From NCBI GenBank assembly GCA_902506225.1, contig LR733345.1:2170001-2234000 (forward strand): a DNA stretch of 64,000 nucleotides, given 5' to 3'. A model generated the notes under the pieces. That model was not told where the DNA came from, did no database searches, and saw nothing but the letters and a program-made list of their open reading frames with translations. The position numbers and the translations under genes are program-made. Positions 24,732-32,709 of the stretch are shown here, piece after piece. Origin of the DNA: Faucicola sp902506225. GTDB lineage: Bacteria > Pseudomonadota > Gammaproteobacteria > Pseudomonadales > Moraxellaceae. How positions within the stretch are numbered: position 1 is the first letter of the stretch; the number at the start of each line of letters is the position of its first letter.

Positions 24732-25409
24732 TCAATTAACCGTTTGGGTATCATCGTCTGCCGCATCACCTTGTTTAGCGTCTGATTGTTCTGCCAGTGT
24801 TGCGCGCTGCTCAAAACGTTCGCCCGTCGCTTTAATACCCCACACCAATTCCACAAACGCGCGGTTATTGATGAGCGGCTCATCTTCGATAATCAAGAAA
24901 TAGCCCGTTTTGTTGATCCATAAAAACACAATACTGGTATTGGGCATTAGCATATCAATACTGGTAAAAAATGACACCCCATAGCCATGTACCGCCCAAC
25001 CGCGCTGCTGTTGGCGCTCTAAAAAGCCATAAAAATCGGCGGCGGCTACCGACAGCGTCTCTGCTTCTTGCTGGGTAAAGCCCATTTTTGCTAGACAAAA
25101 GCCTTCATCGGATGCAATTACGACACGGCGACTACCCGATAGACTCGCTGCTACATATTTTAAGAAATTATCCAGCTGCACGTGCGGAGCGACCACCCGC
25201 TTGTCAATGGTCTCAATCCACCCTTCTTCGATAAACATATCCAGCCAAGTGTCACTATAACGCTCACCCCATTCCCGCGCCGTCATACTTTGTTCAGGTG
25301 CAAGCACCGCTTGCAAGGCTAGTTGCTGCTCTGAGGGATTGGCGCTTGAAAAACCATGCAATACCCCAGCAGGCGTTAAAATTACATAGGTGTCGTTTTG
25401 TTCTGGCAT
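24732..25409 (-). CDS. Uncharacterised protein with a roadblock/LC7-like C-terminal part
   Basis: Protein of 225 residues without signal peptide. I do not recognise it as a named family. Residues 1-75 start with a strand-like segment (YVILTPAGVLHGFSSA). The second half, from about residue 88 (LKYVAASLSGSRRVVIASDEGFCLAKMGF), reads like a roadblock/LC7 fold: a self-describing Gly/Ala-Asp strand, a helix QQEAETLSVAAADFYGFL, then strands ending TSIVFLWINKTGYFLIIEDE. The similarity to the LC7 protein at 27744 is by pattern only. It has a good AGGAAAA ribosome-binding site and is the last gene of the cluster. The C-terminus is acidic and disordered. Confidence 0.7.
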   Translation of the reverse strand: MPEQNDTYVILTPAGVLHGFSSANPSEQQLALQAVLAPEQSMTAREWGERYSDTWLDMFIEEGWIETIDKRVVAPHVQLDNFLKYVAASLSGSRRVVIASDEGFCLAKMGFTQQEAETLSVAAADFYGFLERQQQRGWAVHGYGVSFFTSIDMLMPNTSIVFLWINKTGYFLIIEDEPLINNRAFVELVWGIKATGERFEQRATLAEQSDAKQGDAADDDTQTVN

Positions 25410-25540
25410 GGTGTTTTCCTTAAATTTTGATAGACGGCAAAGGTAATGTTGTATGATAGCGTTGGTGAATGCAAAAGCTCATTTATTGGTTGGGTTACCA
25501 ATTTATCGGTTGGGCTGCTAAATTATCGAGTCGGTTAAGG

Positions 25541-26170
25541 TTAAGCAGCTTGCTTGGCAAAATATTCTTTGGTCTCAAGCCATTTGTCATTAAAGTCCCA
25601 TTTGTTTTTTGACATTTCCCACCAAACCATGCTAAATGCCAATCGGTCATGACAAACAAGACAATGGTTAAAGAATTCTTCTTCGATTTCGGCAATTTGT
25701 TCGGCTTGGTCTTCAGGGTCTTCTTCTTCCATGATATCTAATAACGCAGCAATCGTCGTTTGTGCCACTACTTTTGAGTCATCGGTGGACACACGCATTT
25801 GGTGTTGATAAGTGACTATTGAAGGCGATACCAATACACTCCAGCGCGTGGCGAGATGGCTTACTTTAAACACATACTCACCATGATTGACGCATTGGTC
25901 AAACCCTTGTAGCAGCGTTGGCGTTAGTTTTTCTCTGACTTGGTTGAGCATACGGTCGCCAAAATAGGGCACGTCAAACCAACAACCATAAAACATATCG
26001 GCTAACGCACCTTGCAACGGCTCTTTTTCATCAAGCTCCATCGCTGCCATGATGCGACTGGTGTGGATATCCATGTTCATCGGTTGGTCAATCACTTGTC
26101 GACTATAGAGACGAAAACTAAGCCAATGTTTTTGAAATTTTCTACGATTACGATTCGACAATGAATACAT
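25541..26170 (-). CDS. Uncharacterised protein in the LC7/PAS/PhnD cluster
   Basis: Protein of 209 residues, no signal peptide or membrane helix, family not recognised. The N-terminus is basic (SNRNRRKFQKHWLSFRLYSR); the middle is mixed; residues about 140-175 form an acidic helix (DIMEEEDPEDQAEQIAEIEEEFF) followed by NHCLVCHDRLAFSMVWWEMSKNKWD, with a CxxCH motif that could bind a metal or heme but may be chance. It lies between the PhnD-like gene, which has its own terminator, and the LC7-like gene at 24732. An alternative start is MNMDIHTSR, about 30 residues in. Confidence 0.7.
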   Translation of the reverse strand: MYSLSNRNRRKFQKHWLSFRLYSRQVIDQPMNMDIHTSRIMAAMELDEKEPLQGALADMFYGCWFDVPYFGDRMLNQVREKLTPTLLQGFDQCVNHGEYVFKVSHLATRWSVLVSPSIVTYQHQMRVSTDDSKVVAQTTIAALLDIMEEEDPEDQAEQIAEIEEEFFNHCLVCHDRLAFSMVWWEMSKNKWDFNDKWLETKEYFAKQAA

Positions 26171-26312
26171 GCTGATTCCTCAAAAAATTAGCCTAATTAT
26201 ATAAAAAGTTATGTGACAAGGGTGAGGTATTAATGACTAGCGCTGTGAAAAACTGCCGCATTTATCCCCTACTATACTATTAAACCCGATTGCAATCAAA
26301 ACGCTTCAGCAT

Positions 26313-26349
26313 AAAAAAAGCGCAACTCCCTCTAAACATGAATTGCGCT
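26313..26349 (-). terminator. Intrinsic terminator after the PhnD-like gene
   Basis: Arms agcgcaa (26319-26325) and ttgcgct (26343-26349) followed by a seven-U run on the minus strand; 28 nt after the stop codon. Confidence 0.75.
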
Positions 26350-26376
26350 GTTGGGCAAGATGATAAGCTTGACCGA

Positions 26377-27123
26377 TTAATCCAATAAGGTATCCATTAA
26401 ATCAATCATAAACTCGCCGTCTTCTTGGGTCATCGGCTCAAAACCGTCGCTCATCCCCAGTTCTTGTAAGACTTGTTCACCCTCTGCGGTGTCTTTTAAG
26501 CTTAATAAAGCATCGATAAATGGCTCACTGTCGGCAAAACTCTCTTTAACCAGTAACACATGGCTGATATCGCTCAAATCACTTTCAATCAATACCTGCA
26601 TCTGCGATAAAGTCAAGCGTGACAAGCTATGATAAACTTCTGATAAAAAGAATGCCGCATCGGCTTCGCCTTTAATCAAATTACGCGCAGCGGCTTGGTA
26701 AGTCTCGGTAACTTTCCAAGTAATGTCCGTTTCTAACAAATCCACGGCTTCTAGCAGACGAAGCCCAATCAATTTGACATCACGGTTGTCTGCCATGGCA
26801 ATGGTGCAGCCTGCTTTTAAATCATCAAGTGCTGCAATGCCGCTATCGGCTTTTGCAGCAATCACCATTTCATCAGATTTGCCCAGTGGACGCGCCACCG
26901 CGCGATAACCTTGCTCCCGAATCATTGTCGCTGCGTCAAAGGGATTGGCATAGATAATATCCACGTTTTGCGCTTGGATTAAGTCGTTTTGTTCATGCGC
27001 AGACGCGGGTGTCAGTAAGTGAATGTGAATGCCGGATTTTTTTTGTAGCAGTGTATTGAGCATATGCCACCCTGCAAAACGCTCAGGCGCGAAGTCAGGC
27101 GCAATGAGTAAATTAATTGTCAT
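26377..27123 (-). CDS. PhnD-like periplasmic-binding-fold protein lacking a signal peptide
   Basis: Protein of 248 residues with the phosphate/phosphite/phosphonate binding-protein fold: INLLIAPDFAPERF, VDIIYANPFDAATMI, GCTIAMADNRDVKLIGLRLLE, KVTETYQAAARNLIKGEADAAFFLSEVYHSL. These correspond to the two lobes of PhnD. There is no signal sequence, so it acts in the cytoplasm or at the inner membrane face, probably as a ligand sensor rather than a transporter subunit; no permease or ATPase is adjacent. Its ATG overlaps the PAS-gene stop by one base (TAATG), implying translational coupling. Ligand unknown. Confidence 0.82.
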   Translation of the reverse strand: MTINLLIAPDFAPERFAGWHMLNTLLQKKSGIHIHLLTPASAHEQNDLIQAQNVDIIYANPFDAATMIREQGYRAVARPLGKSDEMVIAAKADSGIAALDDLKAGCTIAMADNRDVKLIGLRLLEAVDLLETDITWKVTETYQAAARNLIKGEADAAFFLSEVYHSLSRLTLSQMQVLIESDLSDISHVLLVKESFADSEPFIDALLSLKDTAEGEQVLQELGMSDGFEPMTQEDGEFMIDLMDTLLD

Positions 27124-27617
27124 TAGGCTTGCTCCTCTAGCATTTTGCGATACAGTGCTTCAGCTTGCGCGATTTTGCTGCGTGATGGTTTGCGTCGTAC
27201 CGACGTATAGCCAACCGTTTCGCCATGGCGGATATTGGGCACAGCTGTCGCATACACCCAGTAGTAGCTACCATCTTTGCACAAGTTTTTGACATAGCCA
27301 TGCCATTTTTTGCCCGCTTCGACGGTTTGCCACAAGTCTTTAAAGGCAGCTTTGGGCATTTGTGGATGTCGCAAAATATGATGCGGTGCGCCAATTAATT
27401 CATCACGGCTATAGCCACTGATATCCACAAAGGCGTCATTGGCGTGGGTGATAATGCCATCTAAATCCACGCGTGAAACGATAAGTTTGCCATCGGGGTA
27501 AGGTAGCTCGTTTTCGGTGGTATAAACGACACGACTTAAGCCATCTGAGTAAGTCAGACGATGCGCTGTGGCATCGCCCGCCGGTTTGTCCATATCGGGT
27601 AATTGTACAGATTTCAT
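27123..27617 (-). CDS. Stand-alone PAS-domain protein similar to the Aer sensor domain
   Basis: Protein of 164 residues consisting mainly of one PAS domain close to that of the aerotaxis receptor Aer: IVSRVDLDGIITHANDAFVD, GYSRDELIG, HHILRHPQMPKAAFKDLW, VKNLCKDGSYYWVYATAVPN, and GYTSVRRKPS. Aer uses this domain to bind FAD; the RHPxMPKAAF and YW elements are kept, but the Asp after RHP is Gln here. No HAMP or methyl-accepting domain follows, so it must signal through partners, perhaps the LC7 or PhnD-like proteins. Strong AAGGAGAGG ribosome-binding site. Its leader holds four 15-bp repeats. Confidence 0.87.
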   Translation of the reverse strand: MKSVQLPDMDKPAGDATAHRLTYSDGLSRVVYTTENELPYPDGKLIVSRVDLDGIITHANDAFVDISGYSRDELIGAPHHILRHPQMPKAAFKDLWQTVEAGKKWHGYVKNLCKDGSYYWVYATAVPNIRHGETVGYTSVRRKPSRSKIAQAEALYRKMLEEQA

Positions 27618-27628
27618 TACCTCTCCTT

Positions 27629-27688
27629 ATAAATTTTTGATGGATAAATTTTTGATGGATAAATTTTTGATAGATAAATTTTTGATTG
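27629..27688. repeat. Four tandem 15-bp repeats upstream of the PAS gene
   Basis: Units ataaatttttgatgg, ataaatttttgatgg, ataaatttttgatag and ataaatttttgattg, starting at 27629, 27644, 27659 and 27674. They fill the spacer between the LC7 gene and the PAS ribosome-binding site. Copy number may vary between strains. Confidence 0.92.
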
Positions 27689-27743
27689 AGTCACGGTTGC
27701 GAATACGGGTGATAGGCTGACAAAGTTAAGCTCTTTGTAAGTT

Positions 27744-28106
27744 TTAGATAAGTTTTGATAAGGCTTCAGCCGCACGCTTCATATCCAAGAACACTAGACC
27801 CAATTTGGCATTTGGTTTGGTCAAAATGGTCAATACCGCTTCTGTACCCGATGCCGACATAATCACATAGCCTTTTTCGCCTTGCACCATGACGCGTTCG
27901 ATACTGCCACGCGCTAGTTCTCGACCTGCACGGTCACCCAGTGATAGTAGCGCCGCTGACATCGCACCGACACGGTCTTCATCAATGCCTGCTGGCAATG
28001 CTGACGCAATCATCAAACCATCGGTTGAAATCAGCGCAGAGGCTTCTACATCCGCTGAAGAACTGTTTAGGTCATTTAAGATTTGTTGGAACATATCGGT
28101 ACGCAT
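27744..28106 (-). CDS. Roadblock/LC7 domain protein (MglB-like)
   Basis: Protein of 120 residues with a clear roadblock/LC7 fold: FQQILNDLNSSSADVEASALISTDGLMIASALP, a helix GAMSAALLSLGDRAGRELA, strands ERVMVQGEKGYVIMSA and AVLTILTKPNAKLGLVFLDMKRAAEAL. Such proteins regulate small GTPases (MglB acts on MglA) or act as scaffold dimers. No MglA-type GTPase is seen nearby. ATG at 28106 is chosen because AAGG precedes it; the open frame continues to 28193 through a 20-bp tandem repeat that is probably untranslated. First gene of the cluster. Confidence 0.88.
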   Translation of the reverse strand: MRTDMFQQILNDLNSSSADVEASALISTDGLMIASALPAGIDEDRVGAMSAALLSLGDRAGRELARGSIERVMVQGEKGYVIMSASGTEAVLTILTKPNAKLGLVFLDMKRAAEALSKLI

Positions 28107-28140
28107 ATCAAGAACCTTTTTAGTAAACAAATTTAGAGGG

Positions 28141-28180
28141 TTAGTGAAAAAATTTAGGGGTTGGTGAAAAAATTTACCGG
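28141..28180. repeat. 20-bp tandem duplication upstream of the LC7 gene
   Basis: Units ttagtgaaaaaatttagggg and ttggtgaaaaaatttaccgg, about 35 nt before the LC7 start; a third partial aaatttag copy lies at 28130-28137. It is part of the leader or promoter region. Confidence 0.8.
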
Positions 28181-28514
28181 TCAAAATAACCACAAGCTTG
28201 CACTCATCTAATCGGTATTAAACTCACTCGTCATTGTGGCGGGCAGATTGTAAAAATAACGGTACAAAATAATCGTATAAAAATGACCGTGCACAAATAG
28301 ATGACAAACGTTGTCCAGTGACGGTTTGATTAAGCGTGGCTCATAGGTGATTGATGCAGGTTAATGGTTTAACCGCTGTAGCGACTATTTAATCGCAAGT
28401 GATTGTCACATAACGTTTTGTTGTACATATGATAACAGATTTGATGAAATTTTTACATTTTATTACAATACAATGAGACTGAAAAATTTTAGTGAGCGTC
28501 TGTGATATTCACAT
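28181..28514. other. Spacer with the presumed promoter of the LC7/PAS/PhnD genes
   Basis: AT-rich region between the LC7 leader and the plsC/olsA-like terminator. No gene, RNA or strong promoter match was recognised. Confidence 0.5.
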
Positions 28515-28550
28515 AATAAAAAAAGCCAAGGTGATGGCAACTTGGCTTTT
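28515..28550 (-). terminator. Intrinsic terminator of the acyltransferase pair
   Basis: Ten-bp stem aaaagccaag/cttggctttt with a 10-nt loop and a U-rich run on the minus strand; 24 nt after the stop. Confidence 0.82.
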
Positions 28551-28573
28551 ACAGTTAACAATAACCGTAACGA

Positions 28574-29452
28574 TTAAGGTTTTTTAGCGTGAAGCACTTG
28601 CCCATGCAAACGCGCCAGTCCATCCACCATGCGCTGCTGCAAGATAGCGGTAATTTCATTTCGGGTTTTACCCGCAGGGTCAATGGCTGCTAATGGCAAC
28701 ACATACGCTTTGGCAGGGGGGTTATCAAGGACACGTTTGACGCTATCTATCAAGCTAATATCGCCATAATATGGAATGTTTTGGTCAAGTTCGCCATCTT
28801 GGTTGACATAGCAAATCACAATCGGTTGAATGAGCACTTGGCTGTCCATCGCAGACTGCAACAAGTTGCCATAAATACGTTTAATCGCTGTGCCGTCTGT
28901 GGTGGTCGCTTCTGGGAAAAAAACCACGGGTGAGCCTTGTGATAAAAACTCACTCATCTGCTCACTGATTTTACTAGTATCGCCCGAACCGCGCTGGATA
29001 AATAAAGTATGGGCGGTGGTCGCCATCCAGCCAATCACCGGCCAATTCGCGATTTCGGCTTTGGATAAAAAGAAGGTCGGTACAATACTACCCACCACAG
29101 GGATATCAAGCCAAGAGATATGGTTGCTCGCCCATAGTGCGTGATGCGTCGGTATTGGCTCAAGTGCAATCACCTCAATGCCTAACGCTTTAAGCGATTT
29201 TTTACAGAATTTTTGAATCAATTGGATGATTTGCTGATTATCGGGATTTGGTGTGTGGCTAATCTGCCACGCATAGCCAATACCTGTTTGAATCGCTGCC
29301 ATTAAATTCATAACGCGCTTGATGCGTTGCCACTGGGTCGCCAAATTTTTTTTACTGTAGGTAGCAGGTTGTCGCAGTTGTTTTGCTGTTTCGCTAAGTA
29401 GGCTACTGATCGTCAGCGCTGATGGCGCGGTTTTACGGTTAGATTTTTGCAT
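28574..29452 (-). CDS. 1-acyl-glycerol-3-phosphate-type acyltransferase (PlsC family; probable OlsA)
   Basis: Membrane-associated acyltransferase of about 292 residues. Motif I NHISWLD (NHxxxxD) near residue 110, block II FIQRGSGDTSK, block III FFPEATTTDG and block IV QPIVICYVNQDG are all present, plus an N-terminal hydrophobic segment. Next to an OlsB-like gene, the likely role is O-acylation of lyso-ornithine lipid (OlsA) rather than, or as well as, phosphatidate synthesis. The start at ATG 29452 is preferred, although the ribosome-binding site is weak; the frame is open to 29509. Confidence 0.88.
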   Translation of the reverse strand: MQKSNRKTAPSALTISSLLSETAKQLRQPATYSKKNLATQWQRIKRVMNLMAAIQTGIGYAWQISHTPNPDNQQIIQLIQKFCKKSLKALGIEVIALEPIPTHHALWASNHISWLDIPVVGSIVPTFFLSKAEIANWPVIGWMATTAHTLFIQRGSGDTSKISEQMSEFLSQGSPVVFFPEATTTDGTAIKRIYGNLLQSAMDSQVLIQPIVICYVNQDGELDQNIPYYGDISLIDSVKRVLDNPPAKAYVLPLAAIDPAGKTRNEITAILQQRMVDGLARLHGQVLHAKKP

Positions 29453-29598
29453 AAGGTAAATATGTGAGTGAAAAATTGTGGAGGTAGTATAGCAAATTAT
29501 TGGGCACACGGCTTATTAGGTCGGTTTGAGTTTTAAAGGTCAGCAAATAGGGTTTATCTTGTTTAAGATTACCACCTTTGCCTTTTTCAATAAACAAG

Positions 29599-30597
29599 TT
29601 AGTGCAAATAGTGCTGATAGCGCGGTTTGACTTGTTCAAACGGCAGCCAAACAAACACATCGGCACAATCAAACTCAGGGTCATAACAAGCCGCTGCGCC
29701 CAGACTACAGCCCATTTTGACGTACATTTTTAACAGCGCTGGCAAGGCAAAATTTTGCGGATTCGCCAAGTCCACATCAGCCACTTGCGCCAAATCGATA
29801 GCGGATAATTTGTCTTCTGGCAATTTACGGGTCACTTTGACATCTAGTTTGGTGCTATCAAGCTGATGATCTAACCAGTTTTGCACGTTGCCCTCTTCTA
29901 TCGGAACTGAGGCACAGCCCATAAACGCATTGACATTGTAAGCTTTGGCGACTGCCGCGATGGATTCCCATAAATGATTAATCGTGGTAATACCTCGGTA
30001 ATCTGGGTGCACACAGGTACGACCGATTTCTAGCACATTATACGGGTAATCATCGAGCAAGCGACCCAGTCTAAACTCATGCTCGCTATAAAACTGCCCA
30101 GCCTTTATCGCGCCGTTTTTATCGAGTAAGCGGGTGGTTGCCACCGCGAGTGGTTGCCCAAAGCTATCTTGTTTGGTTTCGTCATACACTACCACATGGG
30201 TGCAATAGTTATCAAAATCATCCCGATCTAGCGGCTGCTCTGAGCTTGGATGAAATCCCGCAAAACTTACTGAAAACGCTTGGGTAAAGGTCAAAGTACG
30301 TAGGCGCTGGGCATTGAGTAAATGCTGCTCGGTTTGTAGCGAAAACTTATCCTCACTCACGTTAATAATCACTGACTTAAATAACGGGCGATGACGCGCA
30401 CTTGTGCGGCTAAGCGTTGGCTTGACCAGCGGTGCTAGCGTCTCTACCACGGGCATGTCAGCAAAATTATGTGCCAGCAACTGCGCAATCAACTGGGTAT
30501 TAAAAAGACTATCAACAGGATAAGTGGCGATATCTTCGTATAATTTGGCGCCATTATTTTGTTCTACAAAATTAGTTTGTTCTACAAAATCAGTCAT
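29599..30597 (-). CDS. Ornithine-acyl-ACP N-acyltransferase (OlsB-like GNAT)
   Basis: About 332 residues with an OlsB/hemolysin-like acyltransferase domain: LRTLTFTQAFSVSFAG, DNYCTHVVVYDE, FRLGRLLDDYPYNVLEIGRTCVHPDYRG, INHLWESIAAVAKAYN, FMGCASV and the C-terminal LPALLKMYVKMGCSLG with PAYDPEFDCAD-type (ACYDPEFDCAD) ending. Family members form the amide bond of ornithine lipids using 3-hydroxyacyl-ACP. With the PlsC-family gene 146 nt downstream it makes a probable olsBA pair. Start is uncertain: ATG 30597 has an AGGT site; ATG 30678 would add 27 residues. An 18-bp duplication encodes repeated FVEQ(T/N)N near the start. Confidence 0.85.
   Translation of the reverse strand: MTDFVEQTNFVEQNNGAKLYEDIATYPVDSLFNTQLIAQLLAHNFADMPVVETLAPLVKPTLSRTSARHRPLFKSVIINVSEDKFSLQTEQHLLNAQRLRTLTFTQAFSVSFAGFHPSSEQPLDRDDFDNYCTHVVVYDETKQDSFGQPLAVATTRLLDKNGAIKAGQFYSEHEFRLGRLLDDYPYNVLEIGRTCVHPDYRGITTINHLWESIAAVAKAYNVNAFMGCASVPIEEGNVQNWLDHQLDSTKLDVKVTRKLPEDKLSAIDLAQVADVDLANPQNFALPALLKMYVKMGCSLGAAACYDPEFDCADVFVWLPFEQVKPRYQHYLH
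30561..30596. repeat. 18-bp tandem duplication at the OlsB-like N-terminus
   Basis: Two 18-bp units beginning gttctacaaaat at 30561 and 30579, in frame, duplicating a VEQ-N segment at the very start of the protein. Confidence 0.8.
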
Positions 30598-30684
30598 CTT
30601 ACTGTTACCTATGGTGGTTTTTGCTATGGCATTGGCCATCTGCTGAGCGAAAAATGCCTTAGCTTGTCGTTGATGCATTCTCAA

Positions 30685-31009
30685 AGCTACAAAGCCCCCA
30701 TCATCTAATTGGATGGTTAGTCAGTCTGGATGAATTCAGTATGCGTAACACCAGTGTCGTTTCAATGACGTTTTCATGGCAAAACCATGACCAAAGCTTG
30801 GTCTTTACCCCCGTTTTAAGTTACTAATTGTAAATTTGACTAAAAGTTCTGCAAAAAAACCTTATATTGATATACATAATTCATCTATCGTGTCTAGCGC
30901 TTTTTTTAACGCGGCTGTCGATTATTTAAGCGAATGTTTAACTTAATAGACTCAGATAATATACTTGGATATAGACACATTTTTACACTCACAACGAAAG
31001 GATAAATCA
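30685..31009. other. Divergent promoter region between olsB-like and hflX genes
   Basis: Non-coding spacer. It contains two abutting stem-loops: tcatgg/ccatga (30774-30790) and gaccaa/ttggtc (30789-30803), which share two bases and so are alternatives or a stacked structure. No coding potential was seen. Confidence 0.55.
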
Positions 31010-32374
31010 TTGGAGTATTTTGAGCGTTATGAAGGTGGTGAAAAAGCCATCTTAGTCCATTTAAATATTACCCATCTCAATGACCCAGACGATTTGGAAG
31101 AATTTGAATTACTGGTGGATTCAGCAGGGGCACAAAAACAAGCCTTGGTCACAGGTACGCGGTCCAAGCCTGACGCCAAATACTTTGTGGGTACGGGTAA
31201 AGCTGAAGAAATCGGGGAACTTGTCAAACAATATGAGGCAGATATCGTCATTTTTAACCATAGTTTGACCCCATCGCAGGAACGCAATATTGAGCGCTTG
31301 GTGCAGTGCCGTGTGCTTGACAGAACAGGTCTTATCTTGGATATTTTTGCCCAGCGTGCGCGAACGTATGAAGGTAAACTGCAAGTTGAGCTTGCCCAGC
31401 TTAATCACTTAGCGACTCGCTTGGTACGCGGCTGGACGCACTTGGAGCGCCAAAAAGGCGGTATTGGTCTGCGCGGTCCAGGCGAAACCCAGCTTGAAAC
31501 CGATAGACGCTTGTTACAGGTGCGTGTTGGGCAACTCAAAGCCAAGCTTGATAAGGTCAAACAAACCCGCGCGCAAGGTCGTGCCAAACGCCAAAAATCA
31601 TCGGTGCCGACAATTTCACTGGTCGGTTATACCAATGCGGGTAAATCCACCTTGTTTAATACCCTGACCCATGAAAACATCTATGCTGCCAATCAGCTAT
31701 TTGCGACGCTTGACCCGACGCTACGGAGTGTGTCATGGTCGGGCGTGGGTAAGGTGGTACTTGTCGACACGGTCGGTTTTGTTCGTCATTTGCCGCATGA
31801 GCTAGTGGAAGCCTTCCATGCCACGTTAGAAGAAACCTTAGAGGCAGATTTGTTGCTGCATGTCATTGATAGTCACCGTGAAGACATGCATGAGCAAATC
31901 GCCGCGGTACAATCCGTGTTAGCGGAAATTGACAATCAAGTGCCTGTGCTAAATGTGTTTAATAAAATTGACCTCACAGGTGAGCCGCCGCACATCGGTT
32001 ATAGTGATAAAGCCAAGCCCAATAGGGTGTATGTCTCTGCCCATGAGCAATTAGGAATTGAGCAACTTACCCTTGCCGTGCAGCAGTTATTGGTAGGTCA
32101 ATTACAGCGGTTTGAATTAACCTTACCCGCCAATTTTGGACAATTGCAACACGAATTGCATAAGTTAGAAGTGATTGAAGACCTCAGCTACGATGAAACA
32201 GGTCAAACTAAACTGACTGCCATGATGTCGTTGGACAAGCTTAAGCAGTTGTTGGGTGAATTTGGTATCGGACCTGAAGAAGTGTTGTCGCAAGCGCAAG
32301 CCAAACTACTTGCGCCAGTGCTTGAGCCATTTGAACAACTACTACAGCAGCAACCATTGGATACTGCCGACTAG
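31010..32374 (+). CDS. hflX: Ribosome-associated GTPase HflX (TTG start)
   Basis: GTPase of about 454 residues that splits stalled or hibernating ribosomes under stress. The HflX domain has GGIGLRGPGETQLETDRR; the G domain has GYTNAGKSTLFN (G1), DPTLRS (G2), VDTVGF (G3) and NKID (G4). No ATG fits the N-terminus: TTG at 31010 follows AAAGGA with 7-nt spacing and gives LEYFERYEGGEKA, the expected family start; an upstream TTG at 30965 lacks such a site. A terminator lies 30 nt downstream. hfq, its common neighbour, is absent. Confidence 0.95.
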   Translation: MEYFERYEGGEKAILVHLNITHLNDPDDLEEFELLVDSAGAQKQALVTGTRSKPDAKYFVGTGKAEEIGELVKQYEADIVIFNHSLTPSQERNIERLVQCRVLDRTGLILDIFAQRARTYEGKLQVELAQLNHLATRLVRGWTHLERQKGGIGLRGPGETQLETDRRLLQVRVGQLKAKLDKVKQTRAQGRAKRQKSSVPTISLVGYTNAGKSTLFNTLTHENIYAANQLFATLDPTLRSVSWSGVGKVVLVDTVGFVRHLPHELVEAFHATLEETLEADLLLHVIDSHREDMHEQIAAVQSVLAEIDNQVPVLNVFNKIDLTGEPPHIGYSDKAKPNRVYVSAHEQLGIEQLTLAVQQLLVGQLQRFELTLPANFGQLQHELHKLEVIEDLSYDETGQTKLTAMMSLDKLKQLLGEFGIGPEEVLSQAQAKLLAPVLEPFEQLLQQQPLDTAD

Positions 32375-32404
32375 ACATAGTTTTGTAACCATTGACACCA
32401 TCAG

Positions 32405-32441
32405 ACCTGCGTCAAAATTTAAGTTGGTGCAGGTTTTTTTT
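32405..32441 (+). terminator. Intrinsic terminator of hflX
   Basis: Stem acctgc/gcaggt with a partly paired 18-nt loop followed by eight T residues. Confidence 0.8.
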
Positions 32442-32640
32442 GGCTGAATAAATGACCGTAAAGCCCGATAAACTGCGCTGATTGGCGATAAGTTGATTAA
32501 ATCTTAAAAATATATTCTTCAATTTGTCATTCTTTTGTCATGTCGCCCATTACGCTATCAGGTTTTTTTCAGTTATGTTGGGGGTCATTTGAGTTTATTT
32601 TTTATCAATATCAAACATTTAGGTTATTTTCCCCAATTTA

Positions 32641-32661
32641 TGTGGATAACCATGTGGATAA
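32641..32661 (-). promoter_or_regulatory. Pair of DnaA-box consensus sequences
   Basis: Two copies of TGTGGATAA (reverse complement of the consensus TTATCCACA) in the same orientation, 12 bp apart start to start. They precede the most AT-rich part of the gap. Confidence 0.55.
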
Positions 32662-32709
32662 CTTCTGACTTGACAACAATAAACCGCATATCACTATAGG
32701 TTATCTCTA

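Noticed and set aside
27629..27688. Possible CRISPR array
   Set aside because: The 15-bp units are directly adjacent with no spacers and no cas genes are present.
28107..28193. N-terminal extension of the LC7 protein to 28193
   Set aside because: The extra residues come from a 20-bp non-coding tandem repeat; ATG 28106 has an AAGG site and gives the normal LC7 length.
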